Shown piece by piece: positions 58,353 through 64,000 of a stretch of DNA of 64,000 bases. Positions within the stretch are counted from its first letter, which is position 1. Every line of letters starts with the position of its first letter. The notes under the pieces were generated by a model, which did not search any database, had not been told where the DNA came from, and saw only the letters and a list, made by a program, of their open reading frames with translations. Source of the DNA: Anaerobiospirillum sp. (GTDB taxonomy: Bacteria; Pseudomonadota; Gammaproteobacteria; Enterobacterales; Succinivibrionaceae); the NCBI GenBank assembly GCA_029258325.1, contig JARHZF010000187.1, forward strand, positions 1 to 64,000. The letters run 5' to 3'. Made by a program: the position numbers and the translations under genes.

Positions 58353-60620
58353 ATGATTCAGTACATAATAAAAAGAGATGGTCGTAAAGTTACCTTTAAC
58401 CCAAAGAAAATATCTAATGCAATCTCAAAGGCGATGATTTCATTACATCCTGATGTTGAATTAAATGAGCAAGAACTTGAGCAAATTATTTTATTAACAG
58501 ATGATGTTGTTACTAATCTTGAAAAAGATATAGAAGCTAATATAGATCCAACTGTTGAACACACTCAAGATATTATTGAAAGAGTGTTAATCAAAAATGA
58601 TTTAGCAGATTGTGCTAAAGAATACATCTTATATAGAAAACAAAGAACAGATGTAAGAACATATAATGCTGAACTAACTAAGATTTATAGAGATTTAACC
58701 TCTAAATCTACAGCTGATATGGACTTAAAAAGAGAAAATGCAAATATCGATGCAAACGCTCCTATGGGTCTTATGTTACGTTTTGGTTCTGAAGGTTCTA
58801 AGGATTTTGTTAAAAAGTATGTCCTAAAACCAGAACACTCTTTAGCTCATACTAATGGCATCATACATATTCATGATCTGGATTTTTATTTATTAACTAT
58901 TAATTGTTGTCAAATAGGTCTAAAAGACCTATTTAAAAGAGGCTTTTCAACAGGTCATGGATTCTTACGTGATCCTCAATCAATTTTATCTGCCTCAGCT
59001 TTATGTTGTATAGCTATACAGTCAAATCAAAATGATATGCATGGTGGTCAATCTATACCTATGTTTGAATATGATTTGGCTCCTTATGTAGTAAAATCAT
59101 ATGCAAAACATTTATCAAGTACAATTAAACTAGTATTAAGACTATCTGATTTTGATAGAAATCCTATTCTTTTAAAGGTTAGTGATTTATATGAAAAAGA
59201 AGGTTCTGTTTTAACTGATGAAAGTCAAAAAACTTTAAGAAATTTCATATACTTACATCTTGAAGACTTGCTAAAAGAGGCAGTTTTAGATGACACTATT
59301 GAATATATTTTAAAAGAAGCTATAAATTTAACAGAGCGTGAAACATATCAAGCAATGGAAGCATTGATTCATAATTTAAATTCAATGCAATCAAGAGCAG
59401 GTGCTCAAGTTCCATTCTCTTCAATTAATTATGGTACAGGTACAACACCTGAACAACGCATGATTATGAAGAATATGTTATTAGTAACTGACGCAGGTTT
59501 GGGTCTTGGTGAAACACCTATTTTCCCTGTACAAATCTTTAAGGTAAAAGATGGTGTTAATACTAAAGAGGGAGATCCTAATTATGATTTATTCAAATTA
59601 GCATGTAAGGTGTCAGCTAAACGCTTATTCCCTAATTTCTCTTTCTTAGATGCACCTTATAATAAACAATACTATGTTGAAGGTCATCCTGAAACTGAAG
59701 TGGCTTTAATGGGATGTCGTACTAGAGTTTTTGGTAACGATTACGATAAAACTAAACAAATAATTCCAGGTCGCGGTAATCTATCTTTTACTACTGTAAA
59801 CCTACCAAGACTTGCTATTAATTCACATGGTTCATTAACTAAATTCTACCAAGATTTAGATAGAGTTATTGGTATGGTTTTTGAACAATTAGTAGATAGA
59901 TTCAAAATAATAGCAGATAAGCATGTTTATAATTATCCATTCCTAATGGGGCAAGGTGTTTGGATTGATTCTGAAAAACTTTGTATGGATGATAAGATAA
60001 GTGAAGTTATAAAACATGGTTCCTTATCTGTTGGTTTTATAGGTCTTGCTGAAGCTTTAGTGGCTTTATGTGGTGAACATCATGGTCAAAGTCAAAATGC
60101 TTTAGATTTAGGTCTTGAAATTATTCAACACATGCGTGATTTAGCAGATGAACAAACTAAGAAAGTAGGATTAAATTTCTCGCTATTTTCAACCCCTGCT
60201 GAAGGTTTATCTGGTAGATTCGTTAATATAGATAAAAAGATCTTTGGTGAAATTCCTGGTGTGACCGATAAAGAATACTATACAAATAGTTTCCATATAC
60301 CAGTTAATTTCCCTATATCTGCAGCAAAGAAGATCGAAATAGAGGGTAAATTCCACTCTTTATGTAACGCAGGTTCCATTACATATGTAGAGCTAGATGG
60401 TGATTTAACAAAGAATACCCAAGCTTTTGAAGATATTATTCTTTATATGAAAGATTGTGGTATAGGTTATGGTTCTATTAACCATCCTGTTGATAGATGT
60501 CCTGTTTGTGGCTATGTTGGTATTATTAACGATGTATGCCCTAAATGTGGACGTAAGGATGGCGAGGGAGTAAGTATTGAACGCTTAAGTAAAATTGGCG
60601 TTGAATGTATTTGTAAATAA
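58353..60620 (+). CDS. nrdD: Class III (anaerobic) ribonucleoside-triphosphate reductase lacking its glycyl-radical motif
   Basis: NrdD reduces ribonucleotides to deoxyribonucleotides without oxygen. I place the start at 58353 (755 residues, MIQYIIKRDGRKVTF, an ATP-cone start). The catalytic barrel has CCQIGLKDLFKRGFSTGHGFLRD, SNQNDMHGGQSIPMF and AGAQVPFSSINYGTGTTPE. The C-terminus has a zinc ribbon (RCPVCGY...CPKCGRKDGEGV) but stops at ERLSKIGVECICK. The RxxGY glycyl-radical segment expected there is missing and is encoded in the next small gene. nrdG follows. Confidence 0.95.
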   Translation: MIQYIIKRDGRKVTFNPKKISNAISKAMISLHPDVELNEQELEQIILLTDDVVTNLEKDIEANIDPTVEHTQDIIERVLIKNDLADCAKEYILYRKQRTDVRTYNAELTKIYRDLTSKSTADMDLKRENANIDANAPMGLMLRFGSEGSKDFVKKYVLKPEHSLAHTNGIIHIHDLDFYLLTINCCQIGLKDLFKRGFSTGHGFLRDPQSILSASALCCIAIQSNQNDMHGGQSIPMFEYDLAPYVVKSYAKHLSSTIKLVLRLSDFDRNPILLKVSDLYEKEGSVLTDESQKTLRNFIYLHLEDLLKEAVLDDTIEYILKEAINLTERETYQAMEALIHNLNSMQSRAGAQVPFSSINYGTGTTPEQRMIMKNMLLVTDAGLGLGETPIFPVQIFKVKDGVNTKEGDPNYDLFKLACKVSAKRLFPNFSFLDAPYNKQYYVEGHPETEVALMGCRTRVFGNDYDKTKQIIPGRGNLSFTTVNLPRLAINSHGSLTKFYQDLDRVIGMVFEQLVDRFKIIADKHVYNYPFLMGQGVWIDSEKLCMDDKISEVIKHGSLSVGFIGLAEALVALCGEHHGQSQNALDLGLEIIQHMRDLADEQTKKVGLNFSLFSTPAEGLSGRFVNIDKKIFGEIPGVTDKEYYTNSFHIPVNFPISAAKKIEIEGKFHSLCNAGSITYVELDGDLTKNTQAFEDIILYMKDCGIGYGSINHPVDRCPVCGYVGIINDVCPKCGRKDGEGVSIERLSKIGVECICK

Positions 60621-60652
60621 TTTATATTAGGTAGTTAAGGAGCTTTATTGTT

Positions 60653-60814
60653 ATGGTAACTAGATTACACTCTAAAAATGGCATCGTAGGTGAGGGTGTT
60701 AAATTTGAGAGAATTAGAAGAGTGACAGGTTATTTAGTGGGTACTTTAGATCGTTTTAATAATGCAAAACGAGCAGAAGAACACGATCGCATAAAGCATA
60801 TGCACTTAAATTAG
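60653..60814 (+). CDS. Stand-alone glycyl-radical domain of NrdD
   Basis: This 53-residue gene is too short for routine ORF calling. It reads MVTRLHSKNGIVGEGVKFER, then RRVTGYLVGTLDRF, and ends DRIKHMHLN. The RVTGYL motif and the following NNAKRAEEHDR are the C-terminal radical loop of class III reductases; the Gly of TGYL would carry the radical made by NrdG. AAGGAG lies 10 bases before the ATG. It starts 32 bp after the nrdD stop in another frame and ends 7 bp before nrdG, so it is a true separate cistron. Confidence 0.88.
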   Translation: MVTRLHSKNGIVGEGVKFERIRRVTGYLVGTLDRFNNAKRAEEHDRIKHMHLN

Positions 60815-60821
60815 GTCTTAT

Positions 60822-61343
60822 ATGGATTTATCTATATTAGATGAGACTTATATACGAATAGCAGGTATCGTTGATGAATCTATAGTTGACGGTCCTGGTA
60901 TTCGTTATACCATATTTACACAAGGCTGCCCTTTTCGCTGTAAGGGCTGCCATAATGTACAATCTCAATCTCTAACAGGAGGTTTAGAGGTAACATTACG
61001 TTGTTTATATGATGAAATAAAAGCAAATCCTTTAATAAAAGGTGTTACCTTTTCAGGAGGTGAACCTTTTATTCAAACAAAACCATTAACTATTCTCTCT
61101 AAAATATTAAAAGAAGAAAACTACTCTTTATGGTCATATACTGGCTATATTTATGATAAATTATTAGAAGATAAAGATCGTTTTGAACTTTTAAAATTTT
61201 TAGATGTTGTTGTTGATGGTCCTTATGTTGAAAGTAAAAGATCTTTTGATATAGATTTTAGAGGCTCAACAAATCAAAGACTAATCGATGTTCAAAGATC
61301 TTTAGATGAAAATAAAGTTGTTTTATTAGAAGGTTTTATCTAG
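60822..61343 (+). CDS. nrdG: Class III reductase activating enzyme
   Basis: NrdG is a radical-SAM enzyme that makes the glycyl radical on NrdD. The cluster motif is CPFRCKGC (Cys36, Cys40, Cys43) after GIVDESIVDGPGIRYTIFTQG. The 173 residues match the family (154 in E. coli). TFSGGEPF is the GGE motif. Here its protein substrate would be the separate small glycyl-radical protein encoded 7 bp upstream. Confidence 0.96.
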   Translation: MDLSILDETYIRIAGIVDESIVDGPGIRYTIFTQGCPFRCKGCHNVQSQSLTGGLEVTLRCLYDEIKANPLIKGVTFSGGEPFIQTKPLTILSKILKEENYSLWSYTGYIYDKLLEDKDRFELLKFLDVVVDGPYVESKRSFDIDFRGSTNQRLIDVQRSLDENKVVLLEGFI

Positions 61344-61353
61344 ATCTTACATA

Positions 61354-62580
61354 ATGGAAAAGTCTAACAATAATGATCACAAAATTGTAGTATGTAGAGC
61401 TTGTGATCATATTATTCATGTAACTAATAAAGAAGGCGTAAAATCCTCCTGTCCTATCTGTAAAGCACCTCTTAGTACTTACAATACCTCTCTACAGAAA
61501 GTTGCTATTGTTGCTATTGCTGCCCTTATTTTAATATTGCCAAGCTTATTAGAACCATTTTTATCTGTTAGTGTTTTTGGTATTAAAAAAGATGTTGCTT
61601 TAATTTCTATTTTTTCTATTTTAAAAACAGATTGGTCTATTCTTTTATACGTTTTTTCTTTTTTTGCAATTGTATTGCCTATAGTTATGCTCTACATTAT
61701 TGTACTTGTAGGCTATTTCAATATAAAGGTTACTAAATTTCTTTGCAATTTATACTCTTTCTCCCACTTCTTTTGCATGGTAGATGTATTTGTTTTAGCA
61801 ATATTAGTAAGTCTTATTAAGATAACATCTTTAGCAAAAGTTGAATATCATATAGGCTTTATTTTAAATTTCATCTTTGCTATTTTGCTTATTTATTGTT
61901 ACTCAAGATGTAGACCAAGACGACTTTGGGATATGCTTAAAGCTTCTAATTTAGATGAAAGTCTTATAGGTCATAGAGCTTTAGATAAAAATGTATTTTT
62001 ATGTAATCACTGCTTCTTTGCCTTTAAAGGTGAAAAAGAAATAGAAACTTGCCCTCGCTGTGGTAAAAAGTTAAAAAAAAGAAGCAAACATATATTACAA
62101 AGAGTTTTATCTTTGTTATTTGCAGCTATTATCTTATACTTGCCATCTAATATGTATCCTATTATGTTTACAGAGTATATTGGTAAAAATATGGGATCAA
62201 ACATTATAGATGGTGTAATTGCTCTTTGGAATTTGAATTCAAAATTTGTGGCTATAGTTATCTTAACAGCCTCAATCTTTATTCCAATTTTTAAGATCTT
62301 AGCTATTTCATATTTAATCTATAGTGTTAAATTTACTAATTTAAAAAGACCACATAATTTATCTTTTTTATATAGATTAGTAGCATTTATAGGTAAATGG
62401 TCAATGATAGATGTTTTTGTAGTAGTAATCATGACCTCTGTTGTTAGATTTACAGGTTTAATTGTTATTAATCCAGGTTTTGCCATTATTTCTTTTTGCT
62501 CTGTTGTTATTATTACAATGTTTGCAGCAGAAGAGTTTGATGAGAGATTAATTTGGGATAGGTATTATGAGCGAAAATGA
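61354..62580 (+). CDS. pqiA: Paraquat-inducible membrane protein PqiA
   Basis: PqiA is an inner-membrane partner of the PqiB MCE tunnel, proposed to move lipids between membranes. Two zinc-ribbon-like modules (CRACDH...CPIC and CNHCFF...CPRCGKK) each precede a four-helix membrane unit. The 408 residues match E. coli PqiA (417). It follows nrdG by 10 bp and overlaps pqiB by 14 bp, so it is likely in the nrd transcript. Confidence 0.95.
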   Translation: MEKSNNNDHKIVVCRACDHIIHVTNKEGVKSSCPICKAPLSTYNTSLQKVAIVAIAALILILPSLLEPFLSVSVFGIKKDVALISIFSILKTDWSILLYVFSFFAIVLPIVMLYIIVLVGYFNIKVTKFLCNLYSFSHFFCMVDVFVLAILVSLIKITSLAKVEYHIGFILNFIFAILLIYCYSRCRPRRLWDMLKASNLDESLIGHRALDKNVFLCNHCFFAFKGEKEIETCPRCGKKLKKRSKHILQRVLSLLFAAIILYLPSNMYPIMFTEYIGKNMGSNIIDGVIALWNLNSKFVAIVILTASIFIPIFKILAISYLIYSVKFTNLKRPHNLSFLYRLVAFIGKWSMIDVFVVVIMTSVVRFTGLIVINPGFAIISFCSVVIITMFAAEEFDERLIWDRYYERK

Positions 62581-64000
62581 TAAAAAAGAAGATAATGCAA
62601 AAAGTAAAACATTAGATAATGCAAAGGCTATTGAATCTAAATTAAGAAGTATAGGTTTTATTTGGCTTATACCTTTAATTGCTCTTTTAATTACAGGTAT
62701 TTTAATTTGGGATAATACTATAAATAAAGGTCCTACTATTGAACTACATATTTCAAAGGCAGATGGTCTTGTTGAAGGTACTACCCTTGTTAAAACACGC
62801 TCTGTTCCTGTAGGTCGTGTAGAGGGTATATCCTTATCTAAAGATTATAAAGAAGCTATTGTTAAAGTTCAGATGTATCCAAATACAGATGATCTTATAA
62901 AAAAAGACTCACAATTTTGGATTGTTAAACCAAGAGTTGAAAATACAGGTATTTCAGGATTAGATACATTACTCTCTGGTGCATATATTGAGATGAGACG
63001 AGGGGTATCTGAAGATGAGGATACTTCATTTGAACTTTTAGAAGAACCACCTCTAAATACTGATAATAATGAAGGTATGTTTATAGAACTAGCATCAGAT
63101 GCTAGAAAGAAATTAAATAAAGGTGATGTAGTTTTATATAAAGGAGTTATGGTAGGTTCTGTAACTTCATCAACTCTTGATTTTCTAAATAGATCAATGA
63201 GCTATCAAATTTTTATTAAATATCCATATACAAAACTATTAAACTCAAATACAAAATTTTGGATCTCAAGTGGTATTGATATAAGTTTTGATGCAGATGG
63301 TTTTAAACTTAATACAGAGTCTTTAGATAGTATTATTAAAGGTGGTATTGCCTTTGATAATATTAGAACAGATAGAGAACTTAAGTTTGCAAATAATGAA
63401 GTTCATACCCTTTATGCTGACTATAATAAAGCTCTTCTTAGCTCCTATAGTAATGGTGTTAAGTATGTAATTATGGTTAAAGATACTATAAAAGGACTTA
63501 AAATTGGCTCTCCCGTATATTTTAAAGGTATAAAAGTAGGCGAAGTATCTCAATGTCCTTGGTATAAAAATGAGAAATATGATGTTTATTTAGATGAAGA
63601 ATATATTCCTATTATGATCTCTATTAATGTTGATTATGATAATAAGGAATCTTTAGAGGATTTTCTTGATAAGAAGATAGCCTCAAAACGTCTATGCTCA
63701 TCTATTAGCCTTGCAAATCCTCTTACTGGTGAAAATAGAATAGACCTATCTTATACAGCTGAAAAATGTTATTTATACTCTAAAAAATTTAGAGATTTAT
63801 ATGTAATTCCATCTTTAAATTCAGGCAATTTAATTGCAGAGATGCAAAGTTTAATTGCTAACTTAAATAAGATTGATACAGAAGGAATTTCTAATAATCT
63901 AAATAAATCTCTAGAGAGTTTAAATAAAGCTTTAGATACCTTAACTAATAGTGCAGAGACATTTAATAAAAAAGATGTTCTTGGTAGTTTAAAATCTACA
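62567..64000 (+). CDS. pqiB: MCE-domain intermembrane lipid transport protein PqiB (partial, runs off the window)
   Basis: PqiB forms stacked MCE rings with a C-terminal needle that spans the periplasm. The ATG at 62567 overlaps the end of pqiA. An N-terminal cytoplasmic stretch and one membrane helix (FIWLIPLIALLITGILIW) are followed by MCE units (GPTIELHISKADGLVEGTTLVKTRSV; ELASDARKKLNKGDVVLYKG; YVIMVKDTIKGLKIGSPVYFKG) and the start of a coiled coil (IAEMQSLIANLNKI). 478 codons are open to the window end with no stop. E. coli PqiB has 546 residues, so about 70 should be missing. Confidence 0.93.
   Translation, partial: MSENDKKEDNAKSKTLDNAKAIESKLRSIGFIWLIPLIALLITGILIWDNTINKGPTIELHISKADGLVEGTTLVKTRSVPVGRVEGISLSKDYKEAIVKVQMYPNTDDLIKKDSQFWIVKPRVENTGISGLDTLLSGAYIEMRRGVSEDEDTSFELLEEPPLNTDNNEGMFIELASDARKKLNKGDVVLYKGVMVGSVTSSTLDFLNRSMSYQIFIKYPYTKLLNSNTKFWISSGIDISFDADGFKLNTESLDSIIKGGIAFDNIRTDRELKFANNEVHTLYADYNKALLSSYSNGVKYVIMVKDTIKGLKIGSPVYFKGIKVGEVSQCPWYKNEKYDVYLDEEYIPIMISINVDYDNKESLEDFLDKKIASKRLCSSISLANPLTGENRIDLSYTAEKCYLYSKKFRDLYVIPSLNSGNLIAEMQSLIANLNKIDTEGISNNLNKSLESLNKALDTLTNSAETFNKKDVLGSLKST

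Overview
The window looks like chromosomal DNA from a low-GC (by eye about 30%), facultative or anaerobic gammaproteobacterium. The synteny is gammaproteobacterial (mreBCD-maf-tldD, ssb/uvrA, mla/kds/lpt/rpoN/hpf/ptsN/rapZ, rsmD/ftsY, atp-parAB-rsmG-mnmG). Cytochrome bd and a class III (oxygen-sensitive) ribonucleotide reductase point to low-oxygen life. A Succinivibrionaceae/Aeromonadales-type host is my best guess; this is inference, because no rRNA is present.

Layout. 1-1809: a complete IS4-type insertion sequence with very long inverted repeats; the window starts at its tip. 1.9-10.7 kb: gpmI, a small secreted protein, pmbA/darP, then tldD-maf-mreDCB. 11-15.6 kb: ssb and uvrA diverging across a 0.5 kb gap, then a DUF2750 gene. 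15.6-18.5 kb: mlaFEDCB (retrograde lipid transport). 18.9-25.8 kb: kdsD-kdsC-lptC-lptA-lptB-rpoN, hpf, ptsN-rapZ (LPS export and nitrogen/envelope control). 26.2-27.8 kb: a lipid A phosphoethanolamine transferase. 28.1-35.1 kb: cydA-cydB-cydX-cydD-cydC-rpoH on the minus strand, including a 30-residue cydX. 35.2-39.1 kb: exbB-exbD-tonB and a TonB-dependent receptor. 39.1-42.3 kb: ftsY (with a 27-bp tandem repeat), a GNAT gene and rsmD. 42.3-54.1 kb: atpCDGAHFEBI, parB, parA, rsmG and mnmG, all on the minus strand. 54.1-56.1 kb: a 2.1 kb gene-free, repeat-filled region. 56.1-58.0 kb: efp with its Arg-32 rhamnosyltransferase earP. 58.1-64.0 kb: nrdD, a separate 53-residue glycyl-radical gene, nrdG, pqiA and pqiB (cut by the window end).

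Two things stand out. First, the gap beside mnmG holds about 35 copies or near-copies of a 9-mer, TGTGGGAAA/TTTCCCACA (one base from the DnaA-box consensus). Many sit in three modules of fixed geometry. Each module has box 1, then a perfect IHF consensus, then four boxes at 11-12 bp spacing, then inverted boxes. This is the likely chromosomal origin, but with a derived and tandemly repeated architecture. Second, nrdD ends just after its zinc ribbon without a glycyl-radical motif. That motif (RRVTGYLV) lies in a separate small gene with its own ribosome-binding site, between nrdD and nrdG: a split, or 'spare part', class III reductase. The operon is preceded by a perfect consensus sigma-70 promoter and a structured leader ending in an intrinsic-terminator-like hairpin.

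All start choices, motifs and hairpins were read by eye. Family names come from recognised motifs and gene order, not from database searches.
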